Shown here in pieces: positions 45,387 through 55,605 of a DNA stretch of 64,000 bases (position 1 is its first letter; each line of letters begins with the position of its first letter). Both the position numbers and the translations under genes were made by a program. The stretch is from Bryobacterales bacterium (lineage in GTDB: Bacteria > Acidobacteriota > Terriglobia > Bryobacterales > Bryobacteraceae). The notes under the pieces are model-generated. The model was not told the DNA's origin. It saw nothing but the letters and a program-made list of their open reading frames with translations, and did no database searches. Location of the stretch: positions 159,266 to 223,265 of the forward strand of contig PMTR01000074.1 of assembly GCA_003167255.1 (NCBI GenBank), in the 5' to 3' direction.

Positions 45387-46046
45387 CTAAATCGGCAACT
45401 GCCGCAGGAGATCCGGGAACAACGCCTGGATGAAGCTCACGGCCGTCCGGGTGGCCGATTCGACATCGTCGTCTTTCACGGGCGCGATCACCCTGACCAG
45501 AGATGTATCGCTGCGGCGGTACCTCATGGAGTCCAGCACCAGCCAGAAGCGCGCCCAATACTCGCTGGCGATCACACGGTTGTGGCTCTGGAACCAGTAA
45601 ACGGCCACCATTTTGGAATCATCGCCGTTCGCCACCACATACTTATTCGCCACAATCGGTTCCCGCCAGACGGGAACGGCAATGGTGATGGTGGCGTCCT
45701 CGACCGGCTCCCATCCGGATCCGGGCAGGCAGGCCTTGGGAGAATGAGGCGTCTGGGCATAGCGCTGCGTCTTGTAGTAGGCAATCCACAGCGAAGCTCT
45801 CTTGGCCTGGGAGGCGTTGACGTAATCGCGATTGAGCGTGTCGTCGGCTCGCAAGACACGCTGCGTGTCGTCTGTCAGCGGATACTCCGCAGTCATGTGC
45901 CAGTCGCCAATCGTAGAAGGAAACAGCGCCAACTGAGCGACGTTGGGAATGATCTCGCGCCGCGACGACGCCACGTAATAGACCGCCGCCTGCAGCAGCA
46001 GCACTACCGTCAACAGCAGGGCGTACTTGCCTTTCAGGAAGCTCAC
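45387..46046 (-). CDS. EpsI-family exosortase-associated protein
   Basis: FPSTIGDWHMTAEYPLTDDTQRVLRADDTLNRDYVN...SPKACLPGSGWEPVED. Confidence 0.85.
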   Translation of the reverse strand: MSFLKGKYALLLTVVLLLQAAVYYVASSRREIIPNVAQLALFPSTIGDWHMTAEYPLTDDTQRVLRADDTLNRDYVNASQAKRASLWIAYYKTQRYAQTPHSPKACLPGSGWEPVEDATITIAVPVWREPIVANKYVVANGDDSKMVAVYWFQSHNRVIASEYWARFWLVLDSMRYRRSDTSLVRVIAPVKDDDVESATRTAVSFIQALFPDLLRQLPI

Positions 46047-46906
46047 GCGTGAGCCCTCTTCGCAGCCACGAAATTCAGGGTGCGCACGATCAGTTGATGG
46101 AACAGGATCAGAATCATCAACGCCACGATGAAAATCACCCAGCCGGTGGATTCGTGGAAAAAGCCCTCGGCCAGCTCGGGCTTAATCTGAGTCATGATTC
46201 CGGTAAACGCAACGCGGCTCCCGTTGGCGACGATGGCGATGGGAATGGTCGCGGCAAACAGCACCACCCGCAGCCATATCCGTTTCTCAAAAAAGTATCC
46301 GTATACCAGCGAAAGAAAAGTCAACGAAAGCAACGACCGGATCCCGCTGCAGGCCTCCACCACCGAAAGCGTCTGGTGCGGCAATTCCAGGACGTTGCCG
46401 TCCCGCAGCACGGGAATACCGAGCATGTCCAGTGCGCTGGCCGCCATGCGGCTGGCGATGAATTGCAGCGGCAAGGTGATTTTGTTGTAGATGATGAGGG
46501 GGATCGGAACCATGAAAAACAGCAGGAACAACGGAAAAGCCAGCGTTCTGAGGGTTTCGGTCCCTCGCAGCAGCCAGATCACACCGATCAAAGTGATGAC
46601 GACGGCAGTGTGGGTGAGGAATTGTTCCACTCCAAGGGTGCCGGCAATCAGTTGCGCTCCGCCCAGGATTACAACCACCAGTCCCCACAGGTTCGGTTTG
46701 GGTTCGATAGCCAGCAGTTCGTCGCGCCTCTGCCAGGCGATGAAAGCCGCGATCAACGGCACGAAGAAGCCATGCCCCATATCCGCGTCCGAGGCCCAAA
46801 TGGAAGCGAGCGAATACAAGGCAGGAGCGCTGCACACTGCTATCAGCAGGCCGAACCACGACAGAGCGATCCAAGGGATCTGGGGTTTGGGGGACGCAGG
46901 TGCCAT
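46043..46906 (-). CDS. Exosortase
   Basis: VVEACSGIRSLLSLTFLSLVYGYFF (active-site Cys region), IVANGSRVAFTGI, FFHESTGWVIF. Confidence 0.92.
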   Translation of the reverse strand: MAPASPKPQIPWIALSWFGLLIAVCSAPALYSLASIWASDADMGHGFFVPLIAAFIAWQRRDELLAIEPKPNLWGLVVVILGGAQLIAGTLGVEQFLTHTAVVITLIGVIWLLRGTETLRTLAFPLFLLFFMVPIPLIIYNKITLPLQFIASRMAASALDMLGIPVLRDGNVLELPHQTLSVVEACSGIRSLLSLTFLSLVYGYFFEKRIWLRVVLFAATIPIAIVANGSRVAFTGIMTQIKPELAEGFFHESTGWVIFIVALMILILFHQLIVRTLNFVAAKRAHA

Positions 46907-46984
46907 AACGGCTATCCATTAATGATAGCAAACGCAAGCTGCCAGCTACGTTCGAACGCACGTATGGAGTAAGATGATCTAACC

Positions 46985-49336
46985 GTGCCGACTCCCCCGC
47001 CATCGGAATCCGAGCCCAGTACGCGTTTCCCAACGGAAACCGCGGCCCCCGGTAGTGCCGGCAGCGGTCCGCCCGGAGCCAAGGGTCCGCAAATGAACCA
47101 CTGGATCGGCCGCCGTGTGGGGCCCTATCGGATCCAGAAACTGCTCGGCCGCGGCGGCATGGGCGCGGTCTTCCTCGCCAACCGCGACGACGACCAGTTC
47201 CGCAAGAACGTGGCGCTCAAACTTCTCCGTTTCGATACCGACGATCCAACCATCCTGGCGCGCTTCCGCAATGAGCGCCAGATTCTGGCCGCCCTCGATC
47301 ACCCCAATATCGCCGCCCTATACGACGGCGGGTCCACCGAGGAAGGTCTGCCGTACATCGTGATGGAGTTTGTGGTCGGCGAAACCGTCACCGGGTATTG
47401 CGAGTCGCAGCACCTGTCCATCCCGGGCCGCCTGCAGATCTTCTGCCAGGTCTGCGATGCCGTCCAATACGCCCACCAGAAGCTGATCGTGCATCGCGAC
47501 CTGAAGCCCGGCAACATCCTGGTGACGCGCGACGGTATGCCCAAATTGCTGGATTTCGGGATTGCCAAACTCCTGCTTGCTCCCGAATTGCTGGGTAACG
47601 ACGCGCCTCGTACCCAAACCGGTCTCTGCGCGATGACCCCGGACTACGCCTCACCGGAGCAGATTCGCGGCGAAGTGGTCTCCACCGCAACCGACGTCTA
47701 CTCGCTTGGCGCCGTCCTCTACGAAGTCCTTACCGGTCAGCGGCCCCATCGCCTCACAAGCTACGATTTGAACGAACTCCACAAAGAGATCTGCGACAGC
47801 GATCCCAGGACGCCTTCCACCGTCGGGGGCGCGGCCCTGAAGGGCGATCTGGACACCATCGTCCTCAAGGCCATGCATCGCGATGCGGCGCGCCGCTACC
47901 GTTCGGTGGAGCAGTTCTCCGAGGACATCCTCCGCCACCTGCAGCATCGCCCTGTGCTGGCGAGGCCCGATACCATCCGCTATCGCGTCTCCCGCTTCGC
48001 ATCGCGCAACCGCTGGGGCATTGCCGCCGGGGCGGCCATCCTGATCTCGCTCGGCGCGGGCACGGCCGTGTCGCTCTCCCAGGCGAGCGCGGCGCGGCAA
48101 CGCTTCCAGCAGGTACGCAAACTGGCGGGGCGTTTCATCGAACTGGAAACCGACGTCGCGCGCCTGCCCGGATCCACCAAGGTGCGGGAGAAGATGGTGG
48201 CCACCGCGCTCGACTACCTGGACAACCTTTCGCGCGGCGCGGGCAATGACGCGGAGTTGCTTCACGAAATTGGACAGGCTTACGAAAAGGTGGCCGACGC
48301 GCAAGGCGCCCCGGGACAGCCGAACCTGGGCCGCACCGATGACGCGCTCGTCAGTTTTCGAAAAGCCACCGAGTTTGATCGGCGGGCCGCCAGTCTCGAT
48401 CCGGCTTATCGCCCCCGCCTGGCATCCGTCGAGGCCCGCTCCGCCTACCTGGCGATGCTGTCCGGCCACCTCCCCGAAGCTCGCCGGAGCATCGAAGCTT
48501 CCGCGGCGTTACTCGGCCAGTTGCGGGCCGAAAAACCCGAAGACCCCGATATGTTGGTGCTCGCGGCCAGCGTCGCCATTACTCAGGGAGATCTGCAAGA
48601 GTACGAAGGCCATATTCGCGATCGCCTGCCGTTCTATCAACAGGCGCGGCAACTCACCGCCGAGTACGCGCGTATCAAACAGGACAACGCCTCCCGTGCC
48701 CGCCTCCACCTGGTCACTGGGTTGGTCGGCGTCGCTCTGACCGACAACCAACACTACCAGGAAGCGCTCGCGGTTCTGCATGAGGGCGAGCCGCTGATCG
48801 ACAGCCTGCTGGCCGACGAACCGGACAACCCCGTCTATCTGCGGCAGAAGATGTCGGAGGCCAACTACATAGGTCAGGTCTATGAGAACGAGACCGGCGC
48901 CAGCCTCGGCAAGCCCGCCGAGGCGGTCGCCGCCGACCGCCGTTATGTGGCCCTGGCCCAGCGGATGGCGAATGCCGACCCCAACAACGCCTCGGCCCGC
49001 CTGAGTCTGGCAATTGCCTACTACCGGCTGTCGTATCCACTGGGGAAAACCGCTCCGGCCGAGGCGCTCCAATTCGCTCAGAAGGCGTTGCAGATCTTCG
49101 ACGCCGACCTGGCGCGCAGCCCCAATGACCGGCTGCTGCGCTCACGCCGCGCCCGCGCTGTGCGTCACTTGGCCTACGCCCTCGATAGCAACCAGCGCCG
49201 CGCCGAAGCGCGGCAAGCCGCCACAGAGGCAGCCGGAATACAACGGCAGCTTCTGGAGGAGATCCCGTCCGATACCAGCGAGCGCGAGCAGCTCGAGCTC
49301 ACGCAGAAAGTGGTGGCGCGCCTGTCGAAGAACTAG
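46985..49336 (+). CDS. Serine/threonine protein kinase with C-terminal TPR-like region
   Basis: RIQKLLGRGGMGAVFLANRDDDQFRKNVALKLL; LIVHRDLKPGNILVTRDGMPKLLDFGIAK; C-terminal TM and helical repeats. Confidence 0.92.
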   Translation: MPTPPPSESEPSTRFPTETAAPGSAGSGPPGAKGPQMNHWIGRRVGPYRIQKLLGRGGMGAVFLANRDDDQFRKNVALKLLRFDTDDPTILARFRNERQILAALDHPNIAALYDGGSTEEGLPYIVMEFVVGETVTGYCESQHLSIPGRLQIFCQVCDAVQYAHQKLIVHRDLKPGNILVTRDGMPKLLDFGIAKLLLAPELLGNDAPRTQTGLCAMTPDYASPEQIRGEVVSTATDVYSLGAVLYEVLTGQRPHRLTSYDLNELHKEICDSDPRTPSTVGGAALKGDLDTIVLKAMHRDAARRYRSVEQFSEDILRHLQHRPVLARPDTIRYRVSRFASRNRWGIAAGAAILISLGAGTAVSLSQASAARQRFQQVRKLAGRFIELETDVARLPGSTKVREKMVATALDYLDNLSRGAGNDAELLHEIGQAYEKVADAQGAPGQPNLGRTDDALVSFRKATEFDRRAASLDPAYRPRLASVEARSAYLAMLSGHLPEARRSIEASAALLGQLRAEKPEDPDMLVLAASVAITQGDLQEYEGHIRDRLPFYQQARQLTAEYARIKQDNASRARLHLVTGLVGVALTDNQHYQEALAVLHEGEPLIDSLLADEPDNPVYLRQKMSEANYIGQVYENETGASLGKPAEAVAADRRYVALAQRMANADPNNASARLSLAIAYYRLSYPLGKTAPAEALQFAQKALQIFDADLARSPNDRLLRSRRARAVRHLAYALDSNQRRAEARQAATEAAGIQRQLLEEIPSDTSEREQLELTQKVVARLSKN

Positions 49337-49339
49337 AAG

Positions 49340-50185
49340 TCATTGGGCAGTCCTTGGAGGCAGGACCTTGTACTCAACTCCCGAGTCGGACACCACCTTC
49401 GCGCCCACAATCTCTTTCCCGTCTTTGTCTGTAATCGAGACTCCCACCAGCTTGATCACAAAGTCGACGGTCTCGTCGTCGCGAATCAGGCCCGGTAAAA
49501 CGGCAGCTACCCGTGCTCCGGGAGCCAGGATTCGCGAGTAGAAATTCACGAAGTACTGGAAATGCTCTCCAAATCGAAACTGCAACATCTCGGTCGGCTT
49601 GGGCTGGTAGAACTCATGCACGCTCGAAGCGCCCCCATGAGATTCCCAGATCTTCGGGCCGCAGCCACCTCGAGGAGTAGTGCCGAAACACAGCGCCGTC
49701 CATGGATCGAGGAACTTCTCACCCGAGCTGGCGAACGTCCCCTCCACTTCGTAAACCGGCAAGAAATAGGCAACACCATCCCCGCCGGCGATGGTTAGCG
49801 TGTCAAAGAGATAGACTTCCACAGAGGCCGGCCCGATGACTTTCTCTTCGAGAGCGCGAGTCCACTTCTCGAAGTTCGCCATCTGAATGTGGTTCGACAG
49901 GGTCACGCTGTCGCCCTGGACGGCGGCTATCGACTTGCCGTAGAAGGTAGGCCCCGAAGCGACGCCGAGGTGGAACGGAATCCCGGTTTCCATCTCGGCC
50001 CGGTCCTGAGTCGCCGCCGACCAGACACCTTTACGCGACTGAAACGGCGGCTCGCAGTTCATCTTCGAACAGTTGTAGGCCGAAAGCGAATAACTCGCGG
50101 CTGGCGCTGCTCCGTCGGAGATCGTGCCGGTAAGACAGGCCGAGACAAGTGCGGCCAAGGATATCAGAATCCCTCTCGAAGCCAT
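49340..50185 (-). CDS. Secreted/lipoprotein hypothetical protein
   Basis: MASRGILISLAALVSACLTG signal peptide/lipobox-like. Confidence 0.6.
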   Translation of the reverse strand: MASRGILISLAALVSACLTGTISDGAAPAASYSLSAYNCSKMNCEPPFQSRKGVWSAATQDRAEMETGIPFHLGVASGPTFYGKSIAAVQGDSVTLSNHIQMANFEKWTRALEEKVIGPASVEVYLFDTLTIAGGDGVAYFLPVYEVEGTFASSGEKFLDPWTALCFGTTPRGGCGPKIWESHGGASSVHEFYQPKPTEMLQFRFGEHFQYFVNFYSRILAPGARVAAVLPGLIRDDETVDFVIKLVGVSITDKDGKEIVGAKVVSDSGVEYKVLPPRTAQ

Positions 50186-50276
50186 CGCTTCCTCCCGGTT
50201 GGTGTTTGTTGAGGGCCGGCGCGCGGTTCGCGCACACTTACAATCGGTCGAAGTATATCACTAGCCGAACCTGCCC

Positions 50277-52559
50277 CTATCGGGTAGTGTCCCGACCCTT
50301 GATCTGATCTCCCGCCACAATCTCGAAAGGCACCGCCGGCAGCGAGCCCAGCGGAATCCGCTGCCGGTTGGCCGGCGCACTGCCGGCCGCCGCGGGCTTC
50401 CGCTCCCCGGAGATGGTGATGATCAGGTTTCCATTTTCGCCGGCTTTGGCTTTGGCCGGATCGCAAGCGAGCACGATTTCAGCGCCGTTGGGACCAGACC
50501 TGGTTTCGCGCAGCTCGACCCCCGCCGGCGGGTCGCTCAGCTCGTACACCAGCTTATCTATGAGATTGTTCTGGGGAAGGAATACTTGCACCGGAACCCG
50601 GACCGTACCGCCCGTGGGTATTCTCAAAGGCAGTTGGGCCATCACCTGGAGCGGCCCGCGGAAGGTATTGCCGCGCCGGATAGCCACCTTCAAGTCCTGC
50701 GCGGGAACCAGGTGCCAATAATAGAAAGCCTGCATCATGTTCTCCGCCGGAAGCGCCAGCCGCGCCACTTCCGTTCCGCGGATGGTCGCCCGGCCCTCCA
50801 CCTGCAAACTCAGTGGCTGCTGCTGGAGCTGCGGCTGCGGCGGAACCGAAAGCGTGAGCCGCACCTGGTCCCGGCCGGCCGGCAGCACCGCGCCCGAAAG
50901 CGTCATGCCCTTCGGAGCGTTCTTGAGCGCCAGCCGAATCTCACCCGAAAACCCGTCCCTGCGAATGGCATGGACGGTGACGGGGACCGTCATCCCGCCG
51001 GCCGTATTGATTGCCGAGGGCGTGACCCGCAGATCGAAATCCGGCCGCGGCGCGCTGATCCGCAGCCGGTAGGCATACTCCGGGCCGCCGCGGTGCTGGG
51101 CGTCGTTCAGATAGAGATAATATGTGCCGTTGGCCGGTAGCGTGAACATGATTCTGGAATCCGCGTGGTGCGTTTCCAGGCCCGCGCTCTGGTCTTCCTC
51201 ATCGTCGTTGAACGCCAGTTGGTGGCCCGCGGCGTTGGTCAGCCTCAGAACAGAATCGAGCGGCGAATCGAGGCGCCGCGCATAGACTTCCGCCACGATG
51301 GCTTCCCCCGCCCGCCCTTCGAAGCGGAATACGTCCTGGTCGTCCGGCCGCTCGACGCGCCCGTTCACGATAATCGGAAGCTTGACCCGCTGGGCATGGG
51401 CGGCGGTGTCGTTGGGCTCTTTTTCCAGGACCTCGGGCAGAGTGTCGGCCAGGAAGGGCCGCGCGCCGGCTACCGTATACATGCCGGGCCCTTTACCCTT
51501 GAGGTCCATCGCGACGCGCGTCGCCGGCAGGTTCCAGCCGGCCAACGCGACGCTGGTTTTGGAGCCGGCGCGGCCGCCCAACGGAAAGACGCCGGTCACA
51601 AGCGGCAGCTGGCCGATGGTCACGCGATAGACGAAATCTTCGCGGCCCCGGTAGATGGCGTCCTTGATCTCGACCGTGTATTCCCCATCCCGGGGCACCA
51701 CGTAATGGATCACCGGGTCCGGATGGAATTGGTAGTCGTCGTCATAGGCCACCTCTTTCCCTTCGGCGTCGTACAACGTCAGGACCGCCTGAAACCATCC
51801 CGGGACCGCATCCGCCAGGTAGGGGATCAGTTCGCGCGCGCTGGCGGCGATCACCAGGCTCTGGCCCGCGTGCGCCTGGAACCGGTAACGATCGGCTTCC
51901 CCCGGGGTGAACGGCTGGCCCTGGCGCCCCTGTTGCTGCAACGTGCCGATGCGCGGCTTGATCCGGCCATTGACAATCACCGGCAGCGCGATCGCCATAT
52001 TGGTGGGCGGCTGGGTAATGCGCACCTGGTTGACCGGCTGGTTAGCGGCTGGACGCACGATCTCGGTGGTCTCCTTCTCCAGGATCTCCGGGAGCTGGCC
52101 GACACAAAAGATGATCGGGTTGGAGAGGCCTTGCGGTGAAGAGACCCGGAGCTCGCGCCGGCCGGGTTCCGCATCCGGCGAAATCGCGATGCGCAGCGTG
52201 CGCGTCTCGGCCAGCACGGGGCTGATGAGCCGGGTGTGATTGAACAGCAGCAGCTTGGCCCGGATGTCCACCATTTCGTTCTGGACCGCGGGGCTCACCG
52301 TCTGCTTCTGCAACTCCTGCATCCGGTCGCGCAGTGTGGTCGCCTGCATTCCGGTCATGGGCCTGGCGAACTCGCCCACGGTGACTTCCACCCCGCGGCC
52401 TGATACGTACGCGGCGGACACATTGGGCAGGAACTGGCCGCCCATTTGAACCTCGACCGTGGTCCCCTGCCGGCCGCCGGCGGGGAGGACGTAGGCAACA
52501 TGCGGGACGTTTTGGGCGAAGGCGGCGGGCACCGCCAGGATCACCGCGGCGCGCCACAT
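50277..52559 (-). CDS. Secreted PPC-domain protein
   Basis: MWRAAVILAVPAAFAQNVPHVAYVLPAGGRQGTTVEVQMGG; GEADRYRFQAHAGQSLVI, DDQDVFRFEGRAGEAIVAEVYARRLDSPLDSVLRL. ORF start 53180 is an artefact of readthrough across a repeat. Confidence 0.8.
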   Translation of the reverse strand: MWRAAVILAVPAAFAQNVPHVAYVLPAGGRQGTTVEVQMGGQFLPNVSAAYVSGRGVEVTVGEFARPMTGMQATTLRDRMQELQKQTVSPAVQNEMVDIRAKLLLFNHTRLISPVLAETRTLRIAISPDAEPGRRELRVSSPQGLSNPIIFCVGQLPEILEKETTEIVRPAANQPVNQVRITQPPTNMAIALPVIVNGRIKPRIGTLQQQGRQGQPFTPGEADRYRFQAHAGQSLVIAASARELIPYLADAVPGWFQAVLTLYDAEGKEVAYDDDYQFHPDPVIHYVVPRDGEYTVEIKDAIYRGREDFVYRVTIGQLPLVTGVFPLGGRAGSKTSVALAGWNLPATRVAMDLKGKGPGMYTVAGARPFLADTLPEVLEKEPNDTAAHAQRVKLPIIVNGRVERPDDQDVFRFEGRAGEAIVAEVYARRLDSPLDSVLRLTNAAGHQLAFNDDEEDQSAGLETHHADSRIMFTLPANGTYYLYLNDAQHRGGPEYAYRLRISAPRPDFDLRVTPSAINTAGGMTVPVTVHAIRRDGFSGEIRLALKNAPKGMTLSGAVLPAGRDQVRLTLSVPPQPQLQQQPLSLQVEGRATIRGTEVARLALPAENMMQAFYYWHLVPAQDLKVAIRRGNTFRGPLQVMAQLPLRIPTGGTVRVPVQVFLPQNNLIDKLVYELSDPPAGVELRETRSGPNGAEIVLACDPAKAKAGENGNLIITISGERKPAAAGSAPANRQRIPLGSLPAVPFEIVAGDQIKGRDTTR

Positions 52560-52596
52560 CGCTCCGTATTTCTCACAGCAATTCGGTGGTGACGAA

Positions 52597-52721
52597 GTGG
52601 CGCACGCACTCGTGCGTGCCGCGTCGGCACTCATGCCGACGCCCGTTCCCGACAGATTTTCCATACCCCACCAGGGTGTCGAGAAGAGTCTCGACACGGC
52701 ACGCACGAGTGCGTGCGCCAC
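52597..52721. repeat. Dispersed cloverleaf repeat family 2, copy 2
   Basis: Perfect 25-bp TIR GTGGCGCACGCACTCGTGCGTGCCG plus hairpins GCGTCGGCA-ctca-TGCCGACGC and GTGTCGAGA-agag-TCTCGACAC. Confidence 0.9.
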
Positions 52722-52750
52722 GTCCTCGGGCCACGTGTGAGAAATGCGCA

Positions 52751-54064
52751 TCACAGCAGCTCCTTGAGGCGGCCGGCACCGCCGGCGGTGACGTTCACAT
52801 CCAGCCCCAGGTTGTTGGGCATTTTGCCGTCGGGGTCGATGCCGAGCTGCTGATAGATGCTGCCCAGCAGATCGGCGGGGTAGACCGGCCGGTCCTTCAC
52901 CTGCTCGCCCTTGGCATCCGACGCACCCACCACGCGGCCTCCTTTGAAACCGCCGCCGGCCACCATCGCGCAGAAACAGTCGCCCCAATGATTGCGCCCG
53001 CCGTTCCAGGGCGCTTCCCACATGACTTTGGGCGTGCGGCCGAATTCGCCGCTCCACCAGACAATCGTGCTGTCCAGCAGGCCCCGCTCGGAGAGATCCT
53101 GGAACAGCGTCGCCAGGCCGCGATCCATCTGCGGCAGTTTCTGGCGCATCACCTGGAAATTCTGGCGGTGGGTGTCCCACCCCTGGTAATTAATGGTGAT
53201 GTACGGAACCCCGCGCTCCACCAGGCGCCGCGCCGCCAAACACGACTGGCCGAACGTGTTGCGGCCATAGCGGTCGCGCACCTCGTCTTTTTCCTGCGCC
53301 AGGTCGAACACCTTGCCCGCGTCGCCGAGGATCAGCTCGTAGGCCTGCTGCTCGGTCTGATCCAGCGTCTTGATGAGGCCGTCGTCCTGCATGGCCTTCC
53401 CGAGGGTGTTGAGCTGGTGGAGCAGGTCGCGGCGATCGCGCTGGCGCTTGTCGGAAATGCCCTGGGCCACCACGCCTTCCACCGCGAAGCGGGCCTGTGC
53501 CGGGTCGCCGCCCGTGGCGAACGGCCGGTAGCGCTCGCCCAGGAAACCGTTCTCGGAAAACCGCCCCTGCGGCTGCGTGAGCACGATATAGGGTGGAATC
53601 AGGCCGCCCGATGCGGTCTCGCCTTTAAACAACGAGACCACCGCGCCGGCGCACGGGTACACCAGCCGCTCGCCCGGTTTCCTGCCGGTCTGCACCGCAT
53701 AGGACGCCGTTTCATGGGCGTAGATGCCGTGCGTCATGCTGCGGATGAGGGAATACTTGTCGGACTGTTGCGCCAGCAGCGGGAGCAACTCGTTGATCAG
53801 CACGCCATCCGTTTTGGTAGGGATCGGCTTATCGAACGGACCGCAGTAGTCGTAGCCGGCCGCCGGCTTGGGATCAAGCGTGTCCAGGTGCGAGGGCCCG
53901 CCCCACATCCAGATCTGAATTACCGACTTGGCTTTGGCCGGAAAGCCGCCGGCGCGAAGCGGAAGACTGGCGGCGCCCGCCGCTACTATCCCGCCGCCCA
54001 AAATGCAGCGCAAGGCGTCCCGCCGGGAAAACTGCAGGGCTGGGATGCTTCTCAATGACGACAT
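52751..54064 (-). CDS. DUF1501 domain-containing protein
   Basis: SRRDALRCILGGGIVAAGA (Tat-like), IWMWGGPSHLDTLDPKP, WWSGEFGRTPKV, GGRNHWGDCFCAMVAGGGFKGG. Confidence 0.92.
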   Translation of the reverse strand: MSSLRSIPALQFSRRDALRCILGGGIVAAGAASLPLRAGGFPAKAKSVIQIWMWGGPSHLDTLDPKPAAGYDYCGPFDKPIPTKTDGVLINELLPLLAQQSDKYSLIRSMTHGIYAHETASYAVQTGRKPGERLVYPCAGAVVSLFKGETASGGLIPPYIVLTQPQGRFSENGFLGERYRPFATGGDPAQARFAVEGVVAQGISDKRQRDRRDLLHQLNTLGKAMQDDGLIKTLDQTEQQAYELILGDAGKVFDLAQEKDEVRDRYGRNTFGQSCLAARRLVERGVPYITINYQGWDTHRQNFQVMRQKLPQMDRGLATLFQDLSERGLLDSTIVWWSGEFGRTPKVMWEAPWNGGRNHWGDCFCAMVAGGGFKGGRVVGASDAKGEQVKDRPVYPADLLGSIYQQLGIDPDGKMPNNLGLDVNVTAGGAGRLKELL

Positions 54065-55605
54065 AGAAACTCCGCACTGTTAATTAACGCCCACGCCAGG
54101 TCTACTGCCGCGGGCCATTTATTGCCTTGGACCGATTGAAAATACGCGCTCACGGTCTTCAATTCGTCATCCGTCGGGTAGCGCGAGAGAATCGCCAGGT
54201 ACAGGTGGTCGATGGGGTCGCGCGGCTTGCCGCCGGGTTGAACCTGCACCTGCGAACGCAGCGTGGCGCTCTGCTGGATCTTGAGTTGAATGTGGCTGGA
54301 ATTCAGCAGGTGCAGCCGCTGCCCGGCGGTGGGAAGATTGTTGCGCTCCGATTCGAGGCCGGTGTCGCGCGGCGGCCGTCCGAACATGTCCAGAAATGAG
54401 CTGCTGATGCTGCCGTCCGGCAGCGCGATCGACCGCTGGTCGTCCGGCAAAAACGTGAACGGCTCGGGGATCGGGCTGGAATAGTCTTCCGTCGTTCCGG
54501 TGATCTGGCATATGGCGTCGATCAGCACCTCCGCATCCAGCCGGCGCAGCGGATAAGCCGCGAAATGCGCCGCGGCGGCCGGGTTGCCGGTCCGCGGAAT
54601 GGAGGAGAGCTGATAGACCTGGGAGTTGAGAATCAGCCGGTAAATATGTTTCAAATCGTAGTGCGCCGACACCAGCTCGCGTTCGAGGAACGCCAGCAGC
54701 TCTGGATTGGCAGGCGGGTTGTCGGGCCGGATGTCGTCCGGTTCGTGGATGATCCCGCGGCCCATCAGCCAGCACCACACGCGGTTGACTGCATTGCGGG
54801 CGAACCAGGGATTGTCCCCGGCCAGCAGCCAGTCCGTGAATGCCGCGCGCGGGTCCTGACCGGGGAGCAGGCGAGCCGGTCTGCCGTCGGGGAAAATGGC
54901 CGCGGGGCGGCTCTTGTTGGGATCGAAGAAAACGATCTCCTCTTTCCATTCCGTCGTCGATTTGTACTCGATCTGCGAAAAAAACGCCGCCATGCCGTCC
55001 AGCCGCGCTTTGGGCCATGCGGCCGTCCGCGTTCCCATGAACGTCAGCGCTACGGCTTGCGCGAGGGCCTGCGGCTCCCGGCTCTCGACGGCCCGGTAGA
55101 AGTTGACCTCCGGCACGCGGAAATTGCTGCCGTTCGAAACCAGCATCTCGCGCACGAAGCGGTCGTAGGGGACGTTGTCGCGGATGGCCGCCCGCGTCCA
55201 GTGGTAATAGGCCTGCACCGCGTTGGGCCAGAGGTTAATCGGAAACTCGGATTTAACACGCAGCAGGTCGCACCACTTCATGGCCCAGTAGTCCCCGAAC
55301 TCGCTGCGCTCCAGCAGGCGGTCGATCAGGATGCCGCGCTTGTTGGGGTCGTGGTCCGCCAGGAATTTCCCAGCTTCCTCGGGGGCCGGCAGCGTGCCGA
55401 TCGCATCCAGGTAAGCGCGCCGGAGAAAGACCTCGTCGGAGGCGGGATTGGCCGGCTGGATGCCCATCCGCTTCCAGTCATCGAACACCAGTTGATCGAT
55501 TCTGCCGTGCGCCGCCGGTTCGCCGCCGATTTCAAATGGAGCCAGGAAGGGCTTGTCCCCGGCCAACGCCGCAGTCGCGATCAGAAAGATGAAGAGAGGT
55601 TTCAT
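54052..55605 (-). CDS. DUF1549/DUF1553 domain-containing protein
   Basis: DEVFLRRAYLDAIGTLPAPEEAGKFLADHDPNKRGILIDRLL...RNAVNRVWCWLMGRGIIHEPDDIRPDNPPANPELLAFLERE. Confidence 0.92.
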   Translation of the reverse strand: MKPLFIFLIATAALAGDKPFLAPFEIGGEPAAHGRIDQLVFDDWKRMGIQPANPASDEVFLRRAYLDAIGTLPAPEEAGKFLADHDPNKRGILIDRLLERSEFGDYWAMKWCDLLRVKSEFPINLWPNAVQAYYHWTRAAIRDNVPYDRFVREMLVSNGSNFRVPEVNFYRAVESREPQALAQAVALTFMGTRTAAWPKARLDGMAAFFSQIEYKSTTEWKEEIVFFDPNKSRPAAIFPDGRPARLLPGQDPRAAFTDWLLAGDNPWFARNAVNRVWCWLMGRGIIHEPDDIRPDNPPANPELLAFLERELVSAHYDLKHIYRLILNSQVYQLSSIPRTGNPAAAAHFAAYPLRRLDAEVLIDAICQITGTTEDYSSPIPEPFTFLPDDQRSIALPDGSISSSFLDMFGRPPRDTGLESERNNLPTAGQRLHLLNSSHIQLKIQQSATLRSQVQVQPGGKPRDPIDHLYLAILSRYPTDDELKTVSAYFQSVQGNKWPAAVDLAWALINSAEFLCRH

